Shown here in pieces: positions 25,712 through 35,036 of a DNA stretch of 37,693 nt (positions are counted from its first letter, which is position 1; every line of letters begins with the position of its first letter). The notes below the pieces were generated by a model. That model worked only from the letters and a program-made list of their open reading frames with translations, was not told the origin of the DNA and did not search any database. A program made the position numbers and the translations under genes. This DNA comes from Methylobacteriaceae bacterium (lineage in GTDB: Bacteria; Pseudomonadota; Alphaproteobacteria; Rhizobiales; Beijerinckiaceae), in the NCBI GenBank assembly GCA_019242655.1, contig JAFAVH010000352.1, forward strand, positions 1 to 37,693. Direction: 5' to 3'.

Positions 25712-26839
25712 GTGCGAGCCGCAGATGATGAGATCGTGCTTGGGCAGACCATGCCGTATAGCGGACCTGCGTCTGTGCTCAGCGCCATCGGCAAGGTGCA
25801 GAGCCGCTACTTTCAGATGCTCAACGATCAGGGCGGGATCAACGGCCGCAAGATCAATCTGATTTCGCTCGATGATGGATACAGTCCGCCCAAGGCAGTC
25901 GAGCAGACGCGGCGTCTTGTCGAGAGCGACAAGGTCGTTGCGATGTTCGCAAGTATGGGAACGGCACAGAACACCGCGGTGCAGAAATACCTGAACGCGA
26001 AGAAGATACCACAGCTCTTCGTGTTCTCGGCGAGCGACCGCTTCGCCGATCCGAAGGCGTATCCTTACAGCATCTCCGGAATGACACTCTATACGACCGA
26101 GGCCGCGATTTATGCCGGTATCGTCGCTAAGCTCGTGCCGCAAGCCCGCGTTGCGGCACTTTATCAAAACGACGATTATGGACGCGAATATCTCAAGGGC
26201 TTCCGGGAGCAACTTGCAAAGCTCGATCCGCAAGCTTCGATCGTCTCCGCGCTGCCATACGAGGTGACGTCGCCGTCGATCGAATCGCAAGTTATTACGC
26301 TCGCGGCGACGAGCGCGAACGTCTTTCTGGATGCATCCGGTGGAAAATTCACCACGCAAGCGATCAGGAAAGCAGGACAGATCGGCTGGAAGCCGCTCCA
26401 CTTCCTGCCGATCGGCAGCAACTTTGTCGCAACGATTCTAAAACCGGCGGGACTGGAATATGCGACAGGATTGATCACCGCGACGCCGACCAAGACTGTC
26501 GGCGATCCTGAATGGGCCGACGATCCCGGTTATTTGGAGTGGCTTGCGTTCATGAAGAAATATTACCCGGAAGGTGACATCCAGGATCAGCTGAATTTCA
26601 CCGGTTGGACCGTCGCTGTTCTAATGAAAAAAGTTATTGAGGCGTGCGGCACCGACGTTTCGTCGGAGAATCTGCTGAAGCAGGCGACAAACCTTCGCTC
26701 GGTCGTATTACCCGGATTGCTTCCTGGCTACACTGTTAGTACGTCTCCGGAGGATTATCGGATCGTAAAATCGCTCCGGCCGCAGCGCTTCGATGGAACG
26801 CGGTATGTTCCGATGCTCGACTCCCAATCGCTTCAATAG
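25712..26839 (+). CDS. ABC transporter substrate-binding protein, HAAT (branched-chain amino acid-type) family; signal peptide out of frame upstream
   Basis: DDEIVLGQTMPYSGPASVLSAIGKVQSRYFQMLNDQGGINGRKINLISLDDGYSPPKAVEQTRRLVE; GTG 25712 is the first in-frame start, leader lies in another frame (25635-25711). Confidence 0.84.
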   Translation: MRAADDEIVLGQTMPYSGPASVLSAIGKVQSRYFQMLNDQGGINGRKINLISLDDGYSPPKAVEQTRRLVESDKVVAMFASMGTAQNTAVQKYLNAKKIPQLFVFSASDRFADPKAYPYSISGMTLYTTEAAIYAGIVAKLVPQARVAALYQNDDYGREYLKGFREQLAKLDPQASIVSALPYEVTSPSIESQVITLAATSANVFLDASGGKFTTQAIRKAGQIGWKPLHFLPIGSNFVATILKPAGLEYATGLITATPTKTVGDPEWADDPGYLEWLAFMKKYYPEGDIQDQLNFTGWTVAVLMKKVIEACGTDVSSENLLKQATNLRSVVLPGLLPGYTVSTSPEDYRIVKSLRPQRFDGTRYVPMLDSQSLQ

Positions 26840-26869
26840 AGTATGGATGCCAAGCGGTACGCAGCCGAT

Positions 26870-28495
26870 TTAAGTGTCAGGGATTATGGTAGCCTCTGTC
26901 GCCGAAACCGCCCCGCCGAGACCGAAGGCGGAGTCAAATAGCAGTTTCGTATAGGGGTGCTGAGGCGCCGCAATCAATTGAACAGCCCCACCTTCCTCCA
27001 TGATGACGCCGCGCTGCATCACGGCGATCCGATCGCTGATCTGTGCTGCCACGCGAAGGTCGTGTGTGATGAACAGCATTCCAATTTCGAGATCGTGCTG
27101 CAAATCCTGCAGCAATGTCAGAACCTGCGCCTGCACGGATACGTCCAGCGCTGACACGGCCTCGTCGGCAATGAGAAGAGTTGGATCAAGCGTCAGCGCG
27201 CGCGCTATGCATATCCTCTGACGCTGTCCGCCGGAGAACTGGTGGGGATAGCGGGTCATTGCTTCAGGCGGAATACCGACCCGTTCCAGGAGGCGGCCCG
27301 CGCGCTTGCGCGCATCCGTTCGCCCGATGCCGCGATTGCGCAATCCCTCGACGAGCGAGCGCCCGACTGTCCATCGTGGATCGAGCGAACGATTGGGGTC
27401 TTGGAAGACGATCTGGACCTCGTCAGACCGCTTCTCATCGTTTGTCGATCCGACGACAATGCGCCCGCTCGTTAGCTGTACCAGGCCCGCGATGCAGCGC
27501 GCGACCGTGGACTTGCCGGAGCCCGACTCGCCGACAAGCGCTACCGTCTCGCCGCGGCGTACGTTCAGGCTGACATCGCGAACGGCTGTGATTGTGCGTG
27601 TTGTGCGAAAAAGTCCGCCCGAAGTGTAGGTCTTGGACAAACGTTCGACCTGGAGCAGGTTTGCGCCCGGAGGCTGCCGCGTGCGCCGACGATGCGACAG
27701 CCCGGGAATGGCGGCGAGAAGCGCCTGCGTGTACGGATGGCGTGGATTTGCAAGCACATCGGCGGCGCGTCCTTCTTCGACCAGTTTGCCTTGCTGCATC
27801 ACGACAACACGGTCGGCAATCTCAGAGACCAGACTGAGGTCGTGCGTGACGAACAGCACGCCCGCGTTCGATCGCCGCTGAAGCGAACGGATGAGCGCGA
27901 TGATTTGCGCTTGCGTGGTGACGTCGAGTGCGGTCGTCGGCTCGTCTGCGATCAGCAGCGCGGGTTCGAGCGCAAGAGCCATCGCTATCATCACGCGCTG
28001 GCGCTGCCCGCCCGACAGTTCGTGCGGATAGCGGCCGATCAAGTGCCCCGGCTCCGGCAAATTGACGAGCGTCATCAACTGGAGAGCGCGCGTGCGGCGC
28101 TCGCCTTTCCCCATCGCGGTATGGACTCGGAACGGCTCCTCGATCTGCCGGCCGACGGTCATGGTCGGCGAAAGCGCCGTTGCGGGCTCCTGGAAAATCA
28201 TGGCGAGCCGATTGCCGCGCAGCCGCCGCATGGCGCGTTCGGATTTGCGCAGCAAATCTTCGCCGCCGAATGCGACCGTGCCGGACACGGACCGTAAGCC
28301 CCGCGAGAGGAGGCGCATAATTGAAAAGGCAGTGACAGACTTTCCCGATCCGGATTCTCCAACGATGCAAACAATCTCACCGGCAGCAACGGAGAAGCTA
28401 ACATCCTCAACGGCATGACGCCGGTCGGCATTCGGCGGCAGCGCAATCGTCAGCCCGGTTATGCGCAGAACGGGTTCGCCTCCTTCAGGCCTCAT
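26870..28495 (-). CDS. Dipeptide/oligopeptide-type ABC transporter, fused double ATP-binding protein (DppD-DppF-like)
   Basis: Two Walker A motifs ([25 protein letters not shown]), two signature motifs ([24 protein letters not shown]), two Walker B regions. Confidence 0.92.
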   Translation of the reverse strand: MRPEGGEPVLRITGLTIALPPNADRRHAVEDVSFSVAAGEIVCIVGESGSGKSVTAFSIMRLLSRGLRSVSGTVAFGGEDLLRKSERAMRRLRGNRLAMIFQEPATALSPTMTVGRQIEEPFRVHTAMGKGERRTRALQLMTLVNLPEPGHLIGRYPHELSGGQRQRVMIAMALALEPALLIADEPTTALDVTTQAQIIALIRSLQRRSNAGVLFVTHDLSLVSEIADRVVVMQQGKLVEEGRAADVLANPRHPYTQALLAAIPGLSHRRRTRQPPGANLLQVERLSKTYTSGGLFRTTRTITAVRDVSLNVRRGETVALVGESGSGKSTVARCIAGLVQLTSGRIVVGSTNDEKRSDEVQIVFQDPNRSLDPRWTVGRSLVEGLRNRGIGRTDARKRAGRLLERVGIPPEAMTRYPHQFSGGQRQRICIARALTLDPTLLIADEAVSALDVSVQAQVLTLLQDLQHDLEIGMLFITHDLRVAAQISDRIAVMQRGVIMEEGGAVQLIAAPQHPYTKLLFDSAFGLGGAVSATEATIIPDT

Positions 28496-29363
28496 GAATG
28501 GACGCGCGCGGATCGAGCAAGTCGCGGAGACCATCGCCGAAGAGATTGATCGCCAACACGGCGATCGACAGCGTCATGCCGGGAAAGAGAATGATCCACG
28601 GCGCGACACGGAACAGGATTCGCCCGTCCGCCATGATATTTCCCCAAGTGGGCACGTCGGGCGGCAAGCCGCAGCCGAGAAAACTCAGTGTCGCCTCGAG
28701 AAGCATCGCACTTGCGGCAATATGCGTCGTGAGCACTGCGAGCGGCGCCACGACACCCGGCAGCATGTGACCGAGGACGATACGCCAGCGCGGTGAGCCC
28801 AACACAAACGCTGCTTCGACGAACGGCTCTTCGCGCAGCGACAGCACAATTCCGCGCACCAGGCGCGCGACGCGCGGCATCTCGTTGACGCCGAGCGCAA
28901 GAACGACGGTTGTAATGGAAGGACTCGCGACGGAGATCGCCGCGATTGCGATAAGGATGCCTGGGACGGCCATGATCGCATCGAGACAACGCATGATAAT
29001 ACCGTCAACGCCGCGCACGGCCCCGGCGATCAGACCGAGCACGACGCCAAGGGCGGCGCTCAGGCCGGCAACCGCGAGGCCGACCGCCAGCGATGCGGAG
29101 GTGCCGAAGACAATGCGCGAAAAGACGTCGCGTCCAAGCCGGTCGGTGCCGAACCAATACTCGGCGGATGGCGGTCGCAGCCTGGCGCGCGTAGCGATGG
29201 CCTGCGGATCGATTGGTGCGATTACATGCGCGAACAAGATCACGATCCCGAATAGGACGAGAATTGCGCCGCCGGCGTAAAGAGCGCCGTGACGGCGCCA
29301 GCGATTAACACGGCCCCCGGTTGGCGTTGACGGCAGCGGTGCTTCGAGGCTCCCAGCGTTCAA
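28485..29363 (-). CDS. Dipeptide/oligopeptide-type ABC transporter permease (DppC-like)
   Basis: YWFGTDRLGRDVFSRIVFGTSASLAVGLA and EAAFVLGSPRWRIVLGHMLPGVVAPLAV motifs. Confidence 0.91.
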   Translation of the reverse strand: MNAGSLEAPLPSTPTGGRVNRWRRHGALYAGGAILVLFGIVILFAHVIAPIDPQAIATRARLRPPSAEYWFGTDRLGRDVFSRIVFGTSASLAVGLAVAGLSAALGVVLGLIAGAVRGVDGIIMRCLDAIMAVPGILIAIAAISVASPSITTVVLALGVNEMPRVARLVRGIVLSLREEPFVEAAFVLGSPRWRIVLGHMLPGVVAPLAVLTTHIAASAMLLEATLSFLGCGLPPDVPTWGNIMADGRILFRVAPWIILFPGMTLSIAVLAINLFGDGLRDLLDPRASIHEA

Positions 29364-30298
29364 GAGCGTATCCGAGGGTCGAGCGCCGCATAGGCCACGT
29401 CGATGGCGAGGTTGATGACGACATAAGTCAGTGAAAAGAGAAGGATGACTGCCTGGATAACCGGATAGTCGCGCGCGAGAACGGCCTCGATCGTAAGCCG
29501 GCCGATGCCAGGCAGGTTAAACACCGTTTCCGTCACCACGACTCCGGTCAGCACGATGCCGATGCCGACCGCGATGATCGTGACGATCGGCACCGCCGCG
29601 TTGCGCAGCGCATACAGCGTGAACACGCGCACTTCGGTAGCGCCGAGCGCACGAGCGGTGCGCACAAAGTCCTGTCCGAGCACCTCGATCACGCTTGCGC
29701 GCGTAATGCGTGCGATGAGAACGATGAAAACCGTGCTCATGGCGAGCGTAGGCGCAACGAGATGCAGCAGCCATTCTGCCGGATCGACCAGCATGGAAAT
29801 GTAACCCTGCGCAGGGAGCCAGCCGAGGCGGATCGAGAAGAGCCACACCAGGAGGTAACCGGCAACAAAGGTCGGCATGGAGAAACCACCGACGCAAAAC
29901 AGCGTGATCGCCCGGTCGAGGAGCCCTCCTTTGAAACGCGCCGCAAGCACGCCGAGCGGCACTGCGAGAAGAACGGACGTGACGGTCGTCGTGAGCGCCA
30001 AGGACAATGTCGCTTCAAGCCGCTCAGAGATCATCGCGGCGACGGGCTGGCGCGTGATCAGCGACGTGCCGAGATCGCCCTGCAGGAGATGCCCGAGCCA
30101 GAGGCCGAACTGCGTTGCCACGCTGCGGTCGAGACCGAGCGAGCGGCGCAGCGCTTCGATGCGTTCCGCGGTCGCGTTCTCGCCTGCAAGTTCCGCCGTC
30201 GGATCGCCCGACAGCCGCAGAAAGATGAATGTCGCAATGGCAAGAATGGCGACGATCGGTAACGCCGAGACGAGGCGGCGGGCGAGATAGGGGAGCAT
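29360..30298 (-). CDS. Dipeptide/oligopeptide-type ABC transporter permease (DppB-like)
   Basis: MLPYLARRLVSALPIVAILAIATFIFLRLSGDPT N-terminus; DFVRTARALGATEVRVFTLYALRNAAVPIVT EAA loop; ATGA overlap with the downstream permease. Confidence 0.91.
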   Translation of the reverse strand: MLPYLARRLVSALPIVAILAIATFIFLRLSGDPTAELAGENATAERIEALRRSLGLDRSVATQFGLWLGHLLQGDLGTSLITRQPVAAMISERLEATLSLALTTTVTSVLLAVPLGVLAARFKGGLLDRAITLFCVGGFSMPTFVAGYLLVWLFSIRLGWLPAQGYISMLVDPAEWLLHLVAPTLAMSTVFIVLIARITRASVIEVLGQDFVRTARALGATEVRVFTLYALRNAAVPIVTIIAVGIGIVLTGVVVTETVFNLPGIGRLTIEAVLARDYPVIQAVILLFSLTYVVINLAIDVAYAALDPRIRS

Positions 30299-30363
30299 CA
30301 ATCTTTCGAAATGTTCCACATCATCATGGCGGAGCGGGAAAGACGCCTTTGACGTTCGTGCGA

Positions 30364-31866
30364 TTAGGCGGCGAGTGACACGAACGTGCCAGTCGGGATG
30401 TAGATCGCTTGGTCGTAGTTTACACGTTGGATCTCGGCAGCGATCTCCTTGCGCTTCTCCATATCGGGTTCGCGCGCGAATTTGCTGCGCAGCGCTTCGA
30501 TCTCCGGCGAGGTCGGCCAGCCCCACGGCGCTTTTTGTCCGGCGCCGCTAAGCGTCGCGTTGACGATTGGATCGACAACGTCGGAGCCGGTCCAAGTCGA
30601 AAAGGCGATATTCCAACCACCCTGCTCGGGCGGCCCTTGGTTTAGGCGGCGACGTGTAAAAGTCTGAAAATCCATCGCCTGCGCCTCCACCTTGAACCCG
30701 GCCTCGCGGAGGAGGCGCGTCGCAACCTCGCTGATCGGCCCAATCGTCGCGCTGTTCGTCGCCATGAACTGCACGATCGACTTGCCGTCATAGCCCGCAT
30801 CTTTCAAGAGATCGCGGGCAATTGCGAAATCGATCTTCGGAACGCCGGCATCCGTTTCGTAAGGCGAGCCGCACGAATAGATCGATCGGCAAACCTTGTA
30901 GTATTTTGCGTCACCGACAAGCGCGCGCAGGAAATCCTCCTGTCGCATCGCATGTGCGACCGCACGGCGATAGCGCACATCGTTGAAGGGCGGCTGGAGG
31001 AAATTGAAGCGTACGAAACCAAGCTGCCCGATTTCGTTATAGACCATCACCTTGATCTTTGGATCGCTCTCGAGCAACGGGGCGAGGTCGTGCGGTAGCT
31101 CCTGGATTAGATCGATCTCGCCATTTGTCAGCGCGTTGACCGCCGTCATGCCGTCGCGGAACTCGATCCATTCGAGGACATCGACCTTCGGCACTTTCGC
31201 GCCGGTCGCCCATTCGCTCGGCTCAGAGCGTGGCACGTAGTTCGTGTTCTTGCGGAAGACGAGCTTCACCCCTGTTCCGGCCTCCTGGTCGAAGATGAAG
31301 GGACCCGACCCAACGAACTCCTTGATCGGCTCGCTGCTCGGCGTCCGTGCGATGCGCTCGGGCATGATGAAGGGTACGGATGAACCAACCTTGCCGAGCG
31401 AAGACAGCACAAGCTCGTACGGCTGCTGTAAGATCAGCCGAAACGTCTTGGCGTCGCCCGCAATCCATTCCTTGGTGAAGGACGCGAGCGTCTGGCCCAT
31501 CACATCGCGCTCGGCCCAACGCTTGATGGACGCAATGCAATCGGCCGCTGTCACCGGCGCACCATCATGGAACGCGAGACCGTCCCTGAGACGAAACGTG
31601 TAGGTGAGCCGGTCCGGACTCATCGACCAGCTCTCGACCATTTGCGGTCTGACCTGGAAGGATTTGTCGACCGCAAAGAGCGTTTCGTAGATGAGATACC
31701 CGAAGTCCCGTTCCGTGAAGCTCGTGGTGAAAATTGGATCGAGAATGCGCGGGATCGAGGTTTTCGCGACGCGCAGAACGCTTTCGGCTCGCGCCGGCTG
31801 CATGGCAGCGCTCATGATCGCTGCGGCGAACAGCGCGATAGTACCTAATCGAGAACGCTTCTTCAT
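30364..31866 (-). CDS. ABC transporter substrate-binding protein, family 5 (DppA/OppA-like)
   Basis: Signal peptide MKKRSRLGTIALFAAAIMSAAMQPARA; VESWSMSPDRLTYTFRLRDGLAFHDGAPVTAADCIASIKRWAERD. Confidence 0.92.
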   Translation of the reverse strand: MKKRSRLGTIALFAAAIMSAAMQPARAESVLRVAKTSIPRILDPIFTTSFTERDFGYLIYETLFAVDKSFQVRPQMVESWSMSPDRLTYTFRLRDGLAFHDGAPVTAADCIASIKRWAERDVMGQTLASFTKEWIAGDAKTFRLILQQPYELVLSSLGKVGSSVPFIMPERIARTPSSEPIKEFVGSGPFIFDQEAGTGVKLVFRKNTNYVPRSEPSEWATGAKVPKVDVLEWIEFRDGMTAVNALTNGEIDLIQELPHDLAPLLESDPKIKVMVYNEIGQLGFVRFNFLQPPFNDVRYRRAVAHAMRQEDFLRALVGDAKYYKVCRSIYSCGSPYETDAGVPKIDFAIARDLLKDAGYDGKSIVQFMATNSATIGPISEVATRLLREAGFKVEAQAMDFQTFTRRRLNQGPPEQGGWNIAFSTWTGSDVVDPIVNATLSGAGQKAPWGWPTSPEIEALRSKFAREPDMEKRKEIAAEIQRVNYDQAIYIPTGTFVSLAA

Positions 31867-31905
31867 TTCGTGTCCTTGTCTCGTCCTTGCTTCTGGACTG
31901 GTCAA

Positions 31906-33381
31906 TCACCAGTCGGGATAGGTAACAGGAAAGACGTCGCGGATCGGCTTGCCGGACCAATGCCTGTCTGAGAATTGGTCGACGATCTGCTGGAAGGAGC
32001 GTTTTCCGCCCTCGATCAGTTCACGCTCGTCGTAGCGCGTCAGAACGCCGTCCTCCATGAGAACTTCGCCGTCGCAGATAACCGTCTCGATGAGATCGGG
32101 CGTCGCCAAATGCACGAGCGAACGGATCGGATCGTAGACGGGCCCGATCTGGAGATTGTCGAAATCCATGATGACGATATCGGCCTTCGCGCCAGCGGCT
32201 ATTCTGCCGATGTCTTCGCGGCGGAAGGCCTTTGCGCCACCAAGCGTCGCCGCCTCGAAGACGGCGCCGGCCGTACCAAGTTCGTTGCTCTTGCCCTGCA
32301 GCTTTTGGGTGAGCGCTCCGGTCCTCATCTCCTCGAGCATGTCGTGCGGCATCACGTCGGTGCCCATCGACATCGTAACGCCATGGGCCCGATAGCTGTC
32401 GAAGTGTTCCAGATTGTAGCCGCGGCGGAGGTAAGCGACAGGACAATAGGCGACGACTGAACCCGATCGACCAAGTTTCTCGAGATCGCTGGAGAATTCC
32501 CATGTCGTGGCGGAGTGGCCGGCGATGTAGACGGAATGCGCCAGGATAACATTGGGACCGAGCAGCCCCTCCTGCTCCATCAGATCGACGGGCGTGATTC
32601 CGTAACGCCGTACAGTCTCGTGGAACTCGAAGAGCTGCTCGCAAAAATGCGTCGTGAAGAGCACGTCGAGATCATCCGCGGCCTTCTTGGCGGTTTTCAT
32701 CAGCGGCACCGTCGCCAGCACGTAGTTGCGGACATTGATGAGGCCCTGCAGCCGTCCTTCGAAACGACCGTTATTATCCTGCACAAAGCGCACGGCCTTC
32801 TCGAGCTGCGTAAAACCGCGCTGCTCGTCCCACACTGGGTGCAGACGCCCATCTTCATCGAACCGATTCTCTGCGGACGTTGCTTGCGGCGCGAAATAGA
32901 CCCGCATGCCGCTTTCGTCAGCGGCTTCCATCATGACGCCGCTCACATCCGCGCTGCCGGCCCCGAACGAAAGAACGGTCGTGATGCCGTTGCGGATGAG
33001 TTGAGCAAATCCGAAACGAATCGACGCACGCGTATCAGCAGCCGCGACGAAAGGGCGATCGTCGCGCGGATTGTTCGGCGTGTAATTGAGGAAACCCGAT
33101 CGCATCACATCGCGCCGCCCTAGATCGAAAATCAGGCGCGAACCTTCATGCGCATTGACGTGAGCATGCGTGGACACAAAGCCCGGAATAACGAGTTTGC
33201 CCTTCGCGTCGATCGTGCGGTCTGCTGGTCCCTCATAGCCCGGTCCGACATGAACGATGTCTCGTCCTTCAAACACGACGACGCCATCGTTCAGGATGCG
33301 ATGGCCGCCGTCGCGATAGGCGATAATAGTTCCACCTGTGATCCTTGTCCGCATGCGCTGCGCGGTCTTGTCCGTGGTCAT
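31906..33381 (-). CDS. Amidohydrolase family protein (copy 1)
   Basis: GKLVIPGFVSTHAHVN (HxH), TTHFCEQLFEFHETV, LAHSVYIAGHS, MGTDVMPHDMLEEMR, GAKADIVIMDFDNL. Confidence 0.9.
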   Translation of the reverse strand: MTTDKTAQRMRTRITGGTIIAYRDGGHRILNDGVVVFEGRDIVHVGPGYEGPADRTIDAKGKLVIPGFVSTHAHVNAHEGSRLIFDLGRRDVMRSGFLNYTPNNPRDDRPFVAAADTRASIRFGFAQLIRNGITTVLSFGAGSADVSGVMMEAADESGMRVYFAPQATSAENRFDEDGRLHPVWDEQRGFTQLEKAVRFVQDNNGRFEGRLQGLINVRNYVLATVPLMKTAKKAADDLDVLFTTHFCEQLFEFHETVRRYGITPVDLMEQEGLLGPNVILAHSVYIAGHSATTWEFSSDLEKLGRSGSVVAYCPVAYLRRGYNLEHFDSYRAHGVTMSMGTDVMPHDMLEEMRTGALTQKLQGKSNELGTAGAVFEAATLGGAKAFRREDIGRIAAGAKADIVIMDFDNLQIGPVYDPIRSLVHLATPDLIETVICDGEVLMEDGVLTRYDERELIEGGKRSFQQIVDQFSDRHWSGKPIRDVFPVTYPDW

Positions 33382-33433
33382 CTTCTTCGCCTAGCAACCG
33401 CAAGGATCGCGCCAAGTCTAAGCGGTGGCCGCA

Positions 33434-34894
33434 TCACCACGCCTCAAGCGAGAGGGGATATTCCGACTGCACCGGGCGCTTCGACCAGTGGCGTGCGGGA
33501 AACTCGTCGATCACTTTTTGGAACGAGCGTTTGCCGCCCTCGACGACGGCGGCCTCGTCATAATTGAGGAGCTCGCCGTCCTGCAGCAGCGTGACGCCGT
33601 CGCAGATGACGGTCTCAATCAGGTCGGGCGACGCGAAATGGACGAGGCTGCGGATCGGATCGTAGATCGGACCGATCTGCAGATTGTCGAAATCCATGAT
33701 GACGATGTCGGCCTTGGCGCCTGGTGCGAGCCGCCCGATGTCCTCGCGTCCGAACGCCTTCGCGCCGCCGAGCGTCGCCGCGTTGAAGAAATCGAGCGAT
33801 GTTCCGACCTCGTTGTTGCGAGCGATGAGCTTGCAGGCGAGAGCGCCGACGCGCATCTCTTCGATGATGTTGTGCGGGGCCACGTCGGTTCCAATCGACA
33901 TGGTCACGCCGGCTTGAAGGAAGCGGTCGAAGCCCTCGAAAGCATGACCGCGGCGCAGCATGACGAGGGGCGCATGCGCGACGGCGGCCTGGTGGCGGCC
34001 AAGAATCTCGATGTCGCTCGAAAACGTCCACGTCGTGTAGGAATGGCCCGCGATATAGATGCAATGACCGAGCAGCACGTTCGGCCCCAGCAAGCCTTCG
34101 CGGTCCATGAGCTGCACGGGTGTGAGGCCGTAGTCGCGCACCGTTCGGTGGAATTCGAAGAGCTGTTCGCAAAAATGCGTCGTCAGCACGAGGCCACGGC
34201 GATCGGCCATGGCTTTCGCGCGGCGCAGGAGATCGAGCGTCGCAAGCGCGTAATTGCGCACCACGGCGATCCCCTGAAAGCGCCCGTCGAACCGTTCGTG
34301 ATTCTCTTCGATGAAGGCTTCCTGGCGATCGAGCTCGGCGAGACCGTTGCTCTCGTCCCAGTGCTCGCGCATGCGGCCGTCGTCGTCGAAGTAATTCACC
34401 GCAGAATTGGCTTGCGGCGCATAGTAGACGCGAATGCCGCTCGCGCCCGCATGCTCGGCGAAGGCGCGAGCAGCCGCCGGCGATCCGCCGCCGAAGGCCA
34501 TGACCGTGGTGATGCCGTTGCGGATGAGTTGCGCGAACCCAAACCGGGTCGTTTCGTCCGGCAGAGAGGCCGCCACATAAGGCGGTCCATTGATGCCGTT
34601 GTTTGGCGTGTAATTGAGGAAACCCGATCGCATCACGTCGCGCCGGCCGACATCGGTGATGAGGCGCGTGCCTTCATGCACGTTCACATGCGCATGCGTG
34701 GACACGAATCCTGGAATGACGAGCTTGCCCGCGGCATCGATCGTGCGGTGTGCCACGCCGTCATAGTTCGGTCCGACATGGACGATGCGGTCGCCCTCGA
34801 AGACGAGCACTCCGTCTTCAAGCAGCCGGTGCGCCCCGTCGCGATAGGCGATGATCGTCCCGCCTTTGATTAGGCTTCGTTGAGGTTCAGCCAT
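33434..34894 (-). CDS. Amidohydrolase family protein (copy 2, tandem paralogue)
   Basis: GKLVIPGFVSTHAHVN, LTTHFCEQLFEFHRTV, LGHCIYIAGHS, IGTDVAPHNIIEEMR; start MAEPQRS at 34894. Confidence 0.9.
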   Translation of the reverse strand: MAEPQRSLIKGGTIIAYRDGAHRLLEDGVLVFEGDRIVHVGPNYDGVAHRTIDAAGKLVIPGFVSTHAHVNVHEGTRLITDVGRRDVMRSGFLNYTPNNGINGPPYVAASLPDETTRFGFAQLIRNGITTVMAFGGGSPAAARAFAEHAGASGIRVYYAPQANSAVNYFDDDGRMREHWDESNGLAELDRQEAFIEENHERFDGRFQGIAVVRNYALATLDLLRRAKAMADRRGLVLTTHFCEQLFEFHRTVRDYGLTPVQLMDREGLLGPNVLLGHCIYIAGHSYTTWTFSSDIEILGRHQAAVAHAPLVMLRRGHAFEGFDRFLQAGVTMSIGTDVAPHNIIEEMRVGALACKLIARNNEVGTSLDFFNAATLGGAKAFGREDIGRLAPGAKADIVIMDFDNLQIGPIYDPIRSLVHFASPDLIETVICDGVTLLQDGELLNYDEAAVVEGGKRSFQKVIDEFPARHWSKRPVQSEYPLSLEAW

Positions 34895-34948
34895 TTTCGC
34901 TCCGTCCGGGTTCTCGTAACGTGCCCAGTTCGCTGCGGGAATGCAACT

Positions 34949-34974
34949 TTGCCAAACTTGCATGCAAAATGCAT
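34949..34974. promoter_or_regulatory. Candidate divergent promoter/operator with TTGCATGCAA palindrome
   Basis: TTGCCAAACTTGCATGCAAAATGCAT between divergent amidohydrolase genes; AAACTYGCATGCA recurs at 36520-36532. Confidence 0.35.
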
Positions 34975-35036
34975 ATCCTGGCATCATCAGCGGCCGACAT
35001 GTCTGCATGCCAGCGTCGTGACGTGAGGGAAACAGG

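Noticed and set aside
33425-34873. 482-aa + strand ORF opposite the second amidohydrolase
   Set aside because: Shadow ORF. A similar antisense frame occurs opposite the paralogue, as expected from duplication and not from coding constraint
31906-34894. Tandem similarity interpreted as an assembly duplication artefact
   Set aside because: The copies differ at many codons and amino acids across their lengths and have different N-termini, so they are real paralogues
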